Origin: Mycolicibacterium hodleri
Lineage (GTDB): Bacteria; Actinomycetota; Actinomycetes; Mycobacteriales; Mycobacteriaceae
DNA length: 64,000 bases
Reading direction: 5' to 3'
Assembly (NCBI RefSeq): GCF_006439015.1
Contig: NZ_RCZG01000008.1
Span: 1 to 64,000 of the forward strand
This document shows, piece after piece, positions 8,664 through 16,684 of the stretch. Numbering within the stretch: the stretch's first letter is position 1; each line of letters begins with the position of its first letter. A program made the position numbers and the translations under genes. The notes under the pieces are model-generated. The model did not search any database. It had not been told where the DNA came from and saw nothing but the letters and a program-made list of their open reading frames with translations.

Positions 8664-9476
8664 ATGACGACCGATGCGGAGTTGAAGCCGTTGTCTGCGG
8701 TGAGGGCCGACATAGGTGTGGAGCTCATCGGTAACGGAGTTGCATTCGTCGAGATCCGGCGACCACCGAGCAATTTCTTCGACGTTGCACTCATCGAGAG
8801 CCTTGCCGCGGTGCTTGACGAACTCGAGGCGCTGCCCCGGGTGCGATCGGTTGTCCTGGCGGCTCGCGGCAAACACTTTTGTGCTGGCGCGGATTACTCC
8901 GGCACCAGCGGTGCGGCCGAGATCTCGGCCGACGAGGGCGCGCGTGCCCTGTATGCCGCTGCAGTGCGGCTCTTCCGGGCACCGTTACCGATCGTTGCCG
9001 CCATCCAGGGTGCCGCGATTGGTGGTGGACTGGGGCTGGCCATGGTCGCGGATTTCCGGGTCGCCAGTCCGCAGTCGCGGTTCGCGGCGAATTTCGCCCG
9101 CCTGGGTTTCCACCACGGATTCGGACTGACGGCGACTCTGCCACGGGCAATCGGGCATCAAGCTGCTGCTGAGCTGCTCATGACGGGTCGTAGAGTTGAT
9201 GGCCGCGAGGCTCATCGAATCAACTTGGTCGACCGGTGCGTGGAGACGGACGAGATTCAGATCGTGGCCATCGCGTTGGCGAAGGAGATCGCTTTGGCAG
9301 CGCCACTGGCTGTGCGCAGCATTCGTGCAACGCTTCGGGCGGGCTTGGCCGAGGAGGTTTCGCGCGCCACAGAACACGAGCGGTCCGAGCAAGCGTGGTT
9401 GCGGGACACGCATGACTTTGCCGAAGGCGTGCTCGCCGCCTCGGAACGGCGCGACCCAGTCTTCACCGCAACATGA
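8664..9476 (+). CDS. Enoyl-CoA hydratase/isomerase family protein
   Basis: A 270-residue crotonase-superfamily protein with an ATG preceded by GAGG. The oxyanion-hole segment ARGKHFCAGADYSG is near residues 70-83 and QGAAIGGGLGLAMVADFRVA near 113-132. Neither catalytic Glu of classical enoyl-CoA hydratase is present: the first position is Ala, and the second region reads LGFHHGFGLT. It therefore probably acts as an isomerase, dehalogenase-like or C-C-lyase-type crotonase, or on an atypical acyl-CoA. It is monocistronic behind an operator-bearing promoter, so it is likely coregulated with the catabolic island. Confidence 0.85.
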   Translation: MTTDAELKPLSAVRADIGVELIGNGVAFVEIRRPPSNFFDVALIESLAAVLDELEALPRVRSVVLAARGKHFCAGADYSGTSGAAEISADEGARALYAAAVRLFRAPLPIVAAIQGAAIGGGLGLAMVADFRVASPQSRFAANFARLGFHHGFGLTATLPRAIGHQAAAELLMTGRRVDGREAHRINLVDRCVETDEIQIVAIALAKEIALAAPLAVRSIRATLRAGLAEEVSRATEHERSEQAWLRDTHDFAEGVLAASERRDPVFTAT

Positions 9477-9560
9477 GGATTCCCAAGGACGACGTGTGAG
9501 ACAGCTGGCGATAACACCCAACTAGCTGGCAGCGCAGCCGTGTTCATGGCGCGCCACCCG

Positions 9561-9581
9561 TGCTAGCTCTTTGCGCTAGCA
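9561..9581. terminator. Candidate transcription terminator hairpin
   Basis: Perfect inverted repeat TGCTAGC-N7-GCTAGCA between convergent genes (crotonase plus, CAP protein minus). There is no T-run, as is common for mycobacterial terminators, so function is inferred from position. Confidence 0.45.
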
Positions 9582-9754
9582 GAAGACTTGCAAAATGGGT
9601 TGTTCAGAAGTCGATTTCGTCTAGCGCGCGGGCGTCGTCACATGCCGGGGGGTTGATGGCGACCGGAGGATCCGGAAACCTCGGTTCCACACCCTCCGGC
9701 AATTGGTAATGGTCAAGGTGTCGTCTTCGGTGGATCTTCGACCGTGGCCGCTAC

Positions 9755-10273
9755 TTACGTCGGCTGGCCGTATACCGCGACCGCCACCGTTCGGTCGATG
9801 GTGCTCCACGACCACACCCCGATTTGAATGTATGCGCAGTTCTGCATGATCGCAAGGTACGCGGGGTTGTTGTACCACTGGTTGATCAGTTCGATGCCGC
9901 TGATGGCGATGGCGGGGTTGATCGCGATGGTCTCGGCCACGTTGCCGGTGTACCCAGCCTTGCGCGCCCGGTCCTGCACCGTGGATCCGTCGGATCCCAT
10001 GTCGCCGTCCACCGCGTCACGGTTGTAGAGTACATCGTAGGTATGCCACTCGGCGGCCTGCCGCAGCTGCTCGTTGACCTTGAGGTCGGTTTTACATCCG
10101 GCCTGCTGCTGAACGGTATAGACGTTGACTGCGACGCTGTCGTTGAATCGCCTATTATCGGCGTGCGCTGACGGTATCGCGGTGAGGGAACCCACCACCA
10201 CGACCAAGCTTGCCAACGCTCCCAGTGTCTGCCGTGCCCGTGCGCAGCGCCGCGCGGTGTCCATCAATGTCAT
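9755..10273 (-). CDS. Secreted CAP/SCP-domain protein
   Basis: A 172-residue protein; the ATG at 10273 was chosen because GAGGGTGG precedes it and a signal peptide follows (ARQTLGALASLVVVVGSLTA, cleavage predicted after SAHA). The mature domain resembles the CAP (cysteine-rich secretory/PR-1) fold of actinobacteria, with LRQAAEWHTYDVL, later NVAETIA, and a C-terminal WSWSTIDRTVAVAVYG. Known: such mycobacterial exported CAP proteins are extracellular and of mostly unknown function. Much of the longer upstream frame overlaps the next gene in another frame and was discarded. It forms a likely pair with the secreted protein at 10489-10914. Confidence 0.85.
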   Translation of the reverse strand: MTLMDTARRCARARQTLGALASLVVVVGSLTAIPSAHADNRRFNDSVAVNVYTVQQQAGCKTDLKVNEQLRQAAEWHTYDVLYNRDAVDGDMGSDGSTVQDRARKAGYTGNVAETIAINPAIAISGIELINQWYNNPAYLAIMQNCAYIQIGVWSWSTIDRTVAVAVYGQPT

Positions 10274-10488
10274 GACGCGCCACCCTCGATTTAGTAGTTG
10301 CTCAATCGGCCGACGACGCCACGCCGACCCAGACTGTCCGCATTGCGGCGGGGAGTTGACCGGTGCCCCTCTGAGGGCACCTGTCGTTGGTGGAGTCCGC
10401 CGCGACTCAACAACGCTGTGACGCAGCGCATTCGACGTATCCTGGGTGGGTTGGCGGCGTCCCGCTTGACCATCATTTCGGTCCACTG

Positions 10489-10914
10489 CTAGAGCGTCGC
10501 CGACTCGGGTCCAAGGCTCACACACGCGCTGTAGGGCGGCTGAAAGAGCGCTGTGCATCCCGTTCCGGACGATACGTAGGTGGCGCCGGGCCTGTACGGG
10601 GAGAAGTACACCTGCGCCGGGAAGGTCTGCGGGTTCTGCTGAACGCATTGCCCAGCTCCGTCGGCGCCTTGCATGTTCACGCACGCGACCGTCTTGTTGG
10701 GAAGCGTGTCTCCGTTGCAGGGGTAGGACGACACCGTCGCGGTGACCATGTCCACGCCGGATACCTGCACCCGCGTGGGCTTGGACAGCGTGAAGGTGCA
10801 GGACGGGGCCTGCGAATCGTCGGAACCCGGGTTCGCCGCGGATGTCCCGGCGACTGCTGAGCCGATCAACGGCATCGTCAGGACTACCGAGATAATTGAG
10901 ATACACAGCCTCAT
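10489..10914 (-). CDS. Small secreted Cys-containing hypothetical protein
   Basis: 141 residues. The N-terminus MRLCISIISVVLTMPLIGSA is a Sec-type signal peptide with cleavage likely after AVAGTSAA. The mature protein (about 115 residues) has five to six Cys that could form disulfides (PSCTF, SYPCNG, VACVN, GQCVQ, TGCTA, SACVS). Such proteins occur in mycobacteria as conserved exported proteins of unknown function. No strong ribosome-binding site precedes the ATG. It lies 215 bases upstream of the CAP gene on the same strand. No function is proposed. Confidence 0.7.
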   Translation of the reverse strand: MRLCISIISVVLTMPLIGSAVAGTSAANPGSDDSQAPSCTFTLSKPTRVQVSGVDMVTATVSSYPCNGDTLPNKTVACVNMQGADGAGQCVQQNPQTFPAQVYFSPYRPGATYVSSGTGCTALFQPPYSACVSLGPESATL

Positions 10915-11777
10915 AAGCGGATCGTACTATTGGATTCCTCGATCGGGCCGACAACGGCTCAATCCGACCGACGCGCTTTGCAGACATCGCGACTTGGGCG
11001 CGAAACCAGGACGATGCACCGATGCACGCTGACGCGCTCGCGCCGCGCGTGGCGGTCGGGGGAACGCTTCAACGACATCGGCGGGGCGGTGAGCTGGCCG
11101 ATCCGGATCCGAGTGGGATGCTCTGCTCATAACCCGATCACGTCGGCGTCGCACCTCGACGGTGAGACCGGGGATGACCTCGGTGAGGAAGCGATGATCC
11201 TCGAAGGGGGAAAGGAACGGCGGCCTCGCCAGAACGCAAACCAGGCAAGCGCCCCGCGGATTTCGATCCCACTGATCGATGCGAACGTGTCTTGGACTCG
11301 ACCCACGCGAGGAGGTAGGGGCGGATCGTCTCGAGGACTGAAACATGAAGTTGGGCAAACCCGAGGCAACCTGTCAACGATCGGCTGAACGATGCGTTGA
11401 CATTGATACTTCGCCCTGGTTGCTATTTGAGACCGCTCTAGCGCGGCGTCGAGTTAATGCCGTGTTCCGTCGAACGACGATGGTCGGTCGGCCAGCTCAT
11501 GATGACCCAACCTCAAGCGCCGGGCACGCACCATGCGGCGCCCAAGCCACGACGGGTCTCATTCCCGTGCCGTTCCGCGAGATGGCTCTAGGCCACCGGG
11601 GCACTGGCATTTTGGCCACCGGACGTGGCGTCGGCGGCCGAGTCCGGTGCTCGATCGACCCCCGCGCCATCCGCGCAAAACCCAACGTTGGTTGGGCATT
11701 GTTGATCGCTCACCCAGTCAGGAATGGCCGATGAGGCGTGTGACGTGTCGTCGCGGGGGTGGGCGACTCTGTGCCCG
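10915..11777. other. Gene-poor stretch with a degenerate island promoter
   Basis: 860 bases without a recognisable gene. At 11397-11433 there is TTGACA, a 17-base spacer and TTGAGAC at the usual distance, but the right operator half-site is missing. GTCAACGATCG, identical to part of the site near 3275, lies just before it at 11374-11383. This may be the ruined promoter of a lost gene of the same regulon. Confidence 0.45.
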
Positions 11778-11825
11778 TTGACACCAGAGGCGGCGGTCGA
11801 GTAATTTCGAGACAAACAGACTTAA
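11778..11825 (+). promoter_or_regulatory. Promoter with island operator, upstream of SDR gene
   Basis: TTGACA (11778-11783), 17-bp spacer, GTAATT, then TCGAGAC-N5-GACTTAA (11807-11825), 29 bases after the start of the -35 and 26 bases before the SDR start codon. Confidence 0.7.
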
Positions 11826-11851
11826 AAACCGGACTCCGAAGGAATCGACTC

Positions 11852-12682
11852 ATGGGACTTGCTGACGGAAAAGTCGTGCTCATCTCGGGAATCGCACGTG
11901 GACAGGGTCGTTCGCACGCGGTTCGGCTCGCCGAGGAGGGCGCGGACATCATCGGGTTTGACATCTGCGCAAACGACCACGCGGTGGAGTATCCACTGGC
12001 CACGCCAGAGGACCTCGAGGAGACCACGGCCATGATCGAGAAGTTCGGTCGCAGAGCGCTGCTCAGCGTTGCCGACGTTCGAGATTATGACGCCGTCAAG
12101 ACGATCGTCGACGAGGGCGTCGCCGACTTCGGTCGGCTCGACATCGTGTTGGCCAACGCTGGCGTCATGCCGATCACTGGTCAACAACGCCTCAAGCGCA
12201 GCGCGTTCCTCGCTGGTGTCGATATCATGCTTAGTGGCGTCTTCAATACCGTCGAGGCGTCGCTGCCGCACCTGAGAGCAAGCGGTCGAGGCGGGTCCAT
12301 AGTCATTACCAGCTCTACCAATGGACTGGTGGGGGGCCGGGCAGACGCCTCGCCTGGTCTGTTGGGCTACGCCGCCGCGAAGCACGGCGTGGTCGGCCTG
12401 ATGCGCGCCTGGGCGAACGCCCTTGCCGCAGAGAACATCCGGGTGAACACTATCCACCCGACTGGCGTGAACTCGCCGATGGTCGCCAACGAAGCATTCG
12501 GCCGATACGTGCAGGAATTCCCGACCATCGCGGCGAACCTGCAGAATCCGCTACCGGTTCCCAACGGGATGCTCGAGCCCGAAGACGTCACTAACTCGAT
12601 CTTGCATCTGGTTTCGGACGCCGGCCGCTACATCACGGGCAGCACTTTCGTCGTCGACGCGGGCTTCACCAACTTTCGGTAG
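11852..12682 (+). CDS. Mycofactocin-dependent-type SDR oxidoreductase (carveol dehydrogenase-like)
   Basis: A 276-residue protein with an ATG preceded by AAGGAATC. Rossmann motif SGIARGQGRSHAV (residues 10-22) and FDIC end the first beta-alpha-beta unit; the catalytic YAAAK lies near residue 171. The insertion after the second strand (AVEYPLATPEDLEETTAMIE, about 46-65) is typical of the mycofactocin-coupled SDR subfamily, in which NAD(H) stays bound and electrons pass to the peptide-derived cofactor mycofactocin. Expected chemistry: oxidation of a secondary alcohol to a ketone. Context: sole gene behind an operator-bearing promoter. An MftD homologue is encoded in the same island (45100-46278), which strengthens the mycofactocin link. 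The core mft genes are not in the window. Confidence 0.88.
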   Translation: MGLADGKVVLISGIARGQGRSHAVRLAEEGADIIGFDICANDHAVEYPLATPEDLEETTAMIEKFGRRALLSVADVRDYDAVKTIVDEGVADFGRLDIVLANAGVMPITGQQRLKRSAFLAGVDIMLSGVFNTVEASLPHLRASGRGGSIVITSSTNGLVGGRADASPGLLGYAAAKHGVVGLMRAWANALAAENIRVNTIHPTGVNSPMVANEAFGRYVQEFPTIAANLQNPLPVPNGMLEPEDVTNSILHLVSDAGRYITGSTFVVDAGFTNFR

Positions 12683-12890
12683 CAGTTGCCGACTGTGGCC
12701 CGGTGTCAACTGGGTTGGCTAGTACCCGGCGTTGGCAAGGATACGGCGGGACTGGAAGGCATGGCTTGCTGATCAGCCCCTGCTGCGGGGCCCCGTACAA
12801 GGCCAGCCGGGAGGTTCTCACGGCGGGTTCTGCCGGGGGCCGGAGACGGGATCCCTTTTACGCCCGACTTCGAGTAGGCGTCGACGACGA

Positions 12891-13367
12891 TCAGCAGGAC
12901 GTCCACGATCCTCCGACCACCATCGTGCCTTGACTAGTGGCACACCGGCGACCGTCCCTGTCCTCCACGGCTACTTCGACATATATGACGCGTTTACCGC
13001 CCCCCAGTGCCGAGGCGCGCAACGTAAGGGGCGTCAGGGCCGGGCTGTGGAATTGGATGTGAAGGGCCGCAGTCGCCGGCAGCATTCCGGGAGGGCTCAT
13101 GCGGACGGCGATGACTCCCATCGCCTGGTCGGCGACCGTTGCCACCAGGCCGCCGTTCACGGCACCGTTGGGGTTCGGACTCATGGGGACCTCGTCCAGC
13201 ACGAAGGTCGCAGATCTCGCGCCGACCGCAAGGCAGACGAGCCCTAGCTCGCGGCACAGGGGCAAGTTTCCCGCCCACGCCACCCAGTCCGTGTCGTCGC
13301 CGATCGGCGGGTGCCATTGAATCGCAGGTGGTTCCGACCCACTGCCTACGTCTCGGTCTGCGTCCAT
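12891..13367 (-). CDS. PaaI-type hotdog-fold thioesterase
   Basis: 158 residues. The PaaI/4HBT pattern is visible: NPNGAVNGGLVATVADQAMG near residues 65-84, then PATAALHIQFHSPA near 98-111 and a C-terminal segment ending RRCATSQGTMVVGG. Known: this family hydrolyses acyl-CoA thioesters, often aromatic or atypical acyl groups, to release free acid and CoA. It is probably a housekeeping or rescue thioesterase within the catabolic island, and is transcribed divergently from the SCP2 gene; the shared 115-base region carries the operator-promoter at 13387-13436. The ribosome-binding site is weak and the start is uncertain by a few codons. Confidence 0.8.
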   Translation of the reverse strand: MDADRDVGSGSEPPAIQWHPPIGDDTDWVAWAGNLPLCRELGLVCLAVGARSATFVLDEVPMSPNPNGAVNGGLVATVADQAMGVIAVRMSPPGMLPATAALHIQFHSPALTPLTLRASALGGGKRVIYVEVAVEDRDGRRCATSQGTMVVGGSWTSC

Positions 13368-13386
13368 GATGAACAGTTAACCATCG

Positions 13387-13436
13387 TTGACACTTCGGTA
13401 GGCGTACCACTATCGTTTTGAGACGACCAAACTTAT
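13387..13436 (+). promoter_or_regulatory. Promoter with island operator, upstream of SCP2 gene
   Basis: TTGACA (13387-13392), 17-bp spacer, CTATCG, then TTGAGAC-N5-AACTTAT (13418-13436). The stretch ACTATCGTTTTGAGACGA is identical to the promoter at 41936-41985, so the two may be duplicates of one another. Confidence 0.72.
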
Positions 13437-13482
13437 AAAACCGTCCGCTGGGACCACGAATTTGTCTCAAATAAGGAGCGCC

Positions 13483-13893
13483 ATGTCGGTCTTCAAGTCA
13501 GAAGACGAAGTGAACCAGATCTTCGGAACCTTTCTTCGAGAGATCACCTCGGATCCCGCGCTTGGGCCGAAGTTCCTTGCCTCCAACACCTCCTTCAAGA
13601 TTTGCTTCACCGATCCCGAAGCCAATTTGTTCGTCGATGCCACCAAAGACCCCGTTGAGGTAGAGGTCGGCGACACCGCAGCGACGTCGGATGCCGATGT
13701 CGAGCTGATGATGACCGCCGATGACGGGCATAAGTTTTGGCTCGGGGACATGAACCTGATGGGCGCGCTGGCTCGACGCAAGATCAAGCCGAAAGGCGAA
13801 GTGACGAAGTTGGTCGGCTTGCTGCCGACGTTGCAGCAGGCTTACGGCGTCTATCGCCAACACGCCATCAACGGTGGCCTTCCGGTCGGCTGA
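13483..13893 (+). CDS. SCP2 sterol-carrier-domain protein
   Basis: 136 residues with an ATG preceded by AAGGAG. The whole protein looks like one SCP2 domain: about 70 residues of beta-rich N-terminal half (FKICFTDPEANLFVDA), then DVELMMTADDGHKFWLGDMN, and the C-terminal helix IKPKGEVTKLVGLLPTLQQAY that closes the hydrophobic cavity. Known: SCP2 domains bind and shuttle lipids, acyl-CoAs and sterols. Inference: it is the intracellular carrier for the island's hydrophobic substrate. It is monocistronic, behind an operator-bearing promoter. Confidence 0.85.
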   Translation: MSVFKSEDEVNQIFGTFLREITSDPALGPKFLASNTSFKICFTDPEANLFVDATKDPVEVEVGDTAATSDADVELMMTADDGHKFWLGDMNLMGALARRKIKPKGEVTKLVGLLPTLQQAYGVYRQHAINGGLPVG

Positions 13894-14072
13894 ATTAGTC
13901 CCCGGTCCGACCGTAAGGTCCGACGGTGATTGAAAACTCGCGAATCGTCGTGAGTCACTGCCCTTGCACGTCGGTTGCGGATATGACGAGATGGTTCGCC
14001 ATCCGCTGCCGGACAATGCTGGGCGCGTGAATCCCCGAGTCACGCAGGGGTCGTGCGGTTGTATTGCGCAGG

Positions 14073-15569
14073 TCAGCGGAAGTCCATCCAATGTCCGTGC
14101 GGTGTCCAGCCCATCATGAAGGGCAGATCGATACGGCAGATCGGGCCCTTTGTGATGTCGTGGGTGTCGAAGATTTGGAACTCACTGCGCTTGTCGGCCC
14201 ACCACGAGACCGGGACGATGATGTAGCCGTCACCCTCGGGTGAGTCGGGGAGGCGGGGCGCGAAGGTTGCCTCGAGGACTGCCGCTGGCTGATCGGTGCG
14301 GATCACGTACTCCTGGTCGGCAAGGGTGTCCATGTTCGTCACAACGAGGCTGTTCATCGACATGCCTTTGCGTTTGACGACGCCGCCGACTTGGAAGCCG
14401 AATTTGTAGCCCTTGCCGTAGTAGCGCTCGTCGACTTTTGGTAGTTCTGAAGGCCGGTCGGAGAGCTGTTCGGATTTCGTCGCCCCCGTGGCGAGGTCGA
14501 TGCTCCAGCGGCCCAGGAAACTCTTCGCGATCGAGAAGAACAGCGCCACGTCCTCACCGAGGGCGAAGTCCTGCGGGAAGGGGAACGGCGGCCGGTTGAA
14601 GATCGGCGCGTCGAGGGATAGGACGTTGTCGATCACGTTGGCCGACATGGTGTGCATGACGTACTGGGCCGGCAGGTCGGTGTTGATCCACCGGATCTCG
14701 CCGTGGATGTCGTTGCGGGGGATCAGTGCCACGACGATGGGCAACTCCTCGTCCCATCCCCAAATTCCGCTCTTCCCTTCGGTAATGCGCTTCTTGTCGA
14801 CGGTGAACGGCTGGAACGGCATGACCATCCACTCGGGGGTCAACCAGATGTCGTGGGCGACGGAATTGTAGGGGGCATCGTGTAGGTCACGTGAATCGAC
14901 GACACCGTCGGGGTGCACGACGTGCAGTGTCACGTAGGGCACGGTGTCGCGGTAGGTCCAGCCGTACAGGACGCCGGTCTCGTGGTCCCACTTCGGATGT
15001 GCGCTGAACGCGTTGTCTCCGAACGCGGTCGGTGCGTGCAGGCCGGGGGAGAGCTTGGGGGACCAGGGCACGATGCCCTTGGTCTCCAGGGTGATCGGAT
15101 CCACCGCGATGGGTGGGCCGCCCTGCTCACCCGAGGCGACCAATTCGCCTGCGAACGGGAAGATGTTGATGTTACTGGTCCCTTGGGGGACTCCGCTCGT
15201 GTACTGGTCGCGCTTGACGTCGCCGTAGGCGTGATCGCGCCAGTCGCCGAAGCCTGCATCGGTCCACTCGAACATGCCGTGGCCGTGCTTCTCCTCGAGA
15301 AGGTACTTGGGGGTGCGTATCCATCGATTGCGAAAGTCGGCCCGCCCCTCCCGTAGGACGAGGCCCTGCACCATGCCGTCCATGCTCAGCAGCGGATTGT
15401 TGCCCTGCTTGGTCGGGCGCTTCCAGGTCGGCCCGACCCGATACGCGCCACCGGCGAGATCCTTTGGAATTTCACCCTCGGAAACGATGCATTCCTCGAC
15501 GGTCGCTTCGAAACGCATCGGCTGGAAGGGGCCCCGGAATGCGACTTCTTGCGGGAGCGGATAGCCCAT
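14073..15569 (-). CDS. Carotenoid-cleavage/RPE65-family oxygenase
   Basis: 498 residues from an ATG at 15569 with GAGGAGG upstream. The four iron-ligand histidines of this beta-propeller family appear in order: SAHPKWD (H191), VAHDIWLT (H239), VMHTMSAN (H306) and TPHGHWMD (H491). The C-terminal DFR end is also usual. Known: members use Fe(II) and O2 to cleave a C=C bond; in bacteria substrates include carotenoids, stilbenes and isoeugenol-like phenylpropenes, giving aldehydes or ketones. An aldehyde dehydrogenase gene (16685) stands nearby and could consume the product. It follows a TetR gene on the same strand, with two AACGATCGTT-type sites in the gap. The substrate cannot be decided from sequence. 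Confidence 0.9.
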   Translation of the reverse strand: MGYPLPQEVAFRGPFQPMRFEATVEECIVSEGEIPKDLAGGAYRVGPTWKRPTKQGNNPLLSMDGMVQGLVLREGRADFRNRWIRTPKYLLEEKHGHGMFEWTDAGFGDWRDHAYGDVKRDQYTSGVPQGTSNINIFPFAGELVASGEQGGPPIAVDPITLETKGIVPWSPKLSPGLHAPTAFGDNAFSAHPKWDHETGVLYGWTYRDTVPYVTLHVVHPDGVVDSRDLHDAPYNSVAHDIWLTPEWMVMPFQPFTVDKKRITEGKSGIWGWDEELPIVVALIPRNDIHGEIRWINTDLPAQYVMHTMSANVIDNVLSLDAPIFNRPPFPFPQDFALGEDVALFFSIAKSFLGRWSIDLATGATKSEQLSDRPSELPKVDERYYGKGYKFGFQVGGVVKRKGMSMNSLVVTNMDTLADQEYVIRTDQPAAVLEATFAPRLPDSPEGDGYIIVPVSWWADKRSEFQIFDTHDITKGPICRIDLPFMMGWTPHGHWMDFR

Positions 15570-15662
15570 GGTGTCCTCCTCGTGGTTCGCCCTGCGGCGG
15601 GCGCGCCGTCGTCGACGAGATCGACTTGTTGTCTTCACGGTAGTCGATTTGCATGAATCTGT

Positions 15663-15674
15663 AAACGATCGTTT
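15663..15674. promoter_or_regulatory. AACGATCGTT-type operator upstream of carotenoid oxygenase
   Basis: Perfect 12-bp palindrome AAACGATCGTTT, about 95 bases before the oxygenase start codon, in the TetR-to-oxygenase intergenic region. Confidence 0.7.
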
Positions 15675-15729
15675 CGTGATGGCGCTTTACAGGCTCACCA
15701 TTTGAGGTGCATCGGTTCGTGACTAAATG

Positions 15730-15739
15730 AACGATCGCT
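15730..15739. promoter_or_regulatory. Second AACGATCG operator copy at the 3' end of the TetR gene
   Basis: AACGATCGCT with flanking TG before it. It lies 66 bases from the perfect palindrome at 15663 and overlaps the TetR stop codon region. Two copies flanking one promoter suggest cooperative binding by a TetR dimer pair. Confidence 0.55.
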
Positions 15740-16488
15740 TATAGGGGGTCACTGCGGCCCGTTGTTTCGAGTCCAGCGAGTACGAAGACGCTGATCGACT
15801 CGGATAAGCCCGTGTTGGTCAGCGGCTTCAGGGGCCAGTTCGACACCGAGTTCAAGGTGCCCAGCGCGGTGAGGGAGGCCAGTTCGAGTTCCTCGGAACC
15901 CTTTTCGGGGTAGCAACGGTGAAGGTTGTCGACCCATTGGTTGACGTAGGACAGTTCGCGGCGGCGTAGACGTTTGCGATGCTCCGGAGTCAGGGAGCGG
16001 CCTTCCCGGATCCACACGCTGGCGAGTTTGTGCTCGTCGGTGACGAAGCGAGCGTGGGCGCGCACCCTGAACGCCAATTCCGCGAACGGGTCGTCCATCG
16101 GGCGCACGGTCGCTGTTAGTATGCCGTCGATCGCTCTGTCGAAGAGGGCGGCAAGGATGTCGCCCTTGCCTCTGAAGTGGCGATACAAGGCGGGCCCGGT
16201 GAGCCCGACGACCTGGCCGATCTCGTCTACGCCAACGTGGCCGTAACCTTTCTCGAAGAACAGGTCCGTGGCGACAGTGAGAATCTGCTCTTCGCGCGTC
16301 ACAGCGACATCGTAGCGACCGTGGCCGATCGCCGTCGCGTACATCGTAGCGAGCTCGATGGTCACGTAACCGGCGTTAATGCCAACGCCGCTTCGGCGGT
16401 TTGCACACGTCGGGCGAGGCTCCGCAGGACTGGCGTTTCTTCCATCGGAGCGTGATGCCAGCGACAGAGTTTCCTTCCCGATGGTCAT
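15739..16488 (-). CDS. TetR family regulator, candidate for the AACGATCGTT regulon
   Basis: 249 residues from an ATG at 16488 with a very strong GAGGAGA upstream. About 60 residues of unstructured N-terminus precede the TetR domain (VTREEQILTVATDLFFEKGY, then a recognition helix LTGPALYRHF). A shorter start at 16344 would give a more typical TetR length but has no comparable ribosome-binding site. The gene is directly upstream of the carotenoid oxygenase on the same strand, with two AACGATCGTT-type palindromes between them. Inference: it is the best candidate to bind that palindrome, found also before the ACAD/racemase operon, the FadE34-like gene, echA at 2975 and the mce operon. Confidence 0.82.
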   Translation of the reverse strand: MTIGKETLSLASRSDGRNASPAEPRPTCANRRSGVGINAGYVTIELATMYATAIGHGRYDVAVTREEQILTVATDLFFEKGYGHVGVDEIGQVVGLTGPALYRHFRGKGDILAALFDRAIDGILTATVRPMDDPFAELAFRVRAHARFVTDEHKLASVWIREGRSLTPEHRKRLRRRELSYVNQWVDNLHRCYPEKGSEELELASLTALGTLNSVSNWPLKPLTNTGLSESISVFVLAGLETTGRSDPL

Positions 16489-16594
16489 CTTGTGATCTCC
16501 TCGGCAATCCAGCGCTCGCTACAGGCTCGGGTACTCGCCTGGCTCGCCCGTGATATTGAGATAGCTGGTCTCAGACGGTACGACTGTGTGACCG

Positions 16595-16641
16595 TTGACA
16601 CAAGATAAGCCGCAGGGTATTTTCGAGACAGCACGCCTTAA
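16595..16641 (+). promoter_or_regulatory. Promoter with island operator, upstream of aldehyde dehydrogenase
   Basis: TTGACA (16595-16600), 17-bp spacer, TATTTT (16618-16623), then TCGAGAC-N5-GCCTTAA (16623-16641). Confidence 0.7.
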
Positions 16642-16684
16642 AAAGATGGAATGCACCACGAGCGCTGTTGGAGGTTCACGCCTG

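Noticed and set aside
9755..10987. 410-codon version of the CAP protein
   Set aside because: The upstream two-thirds overlaps the secreted protein at 10489 in another frame and lacks a start; the signal peptide fixes the start at 10273.
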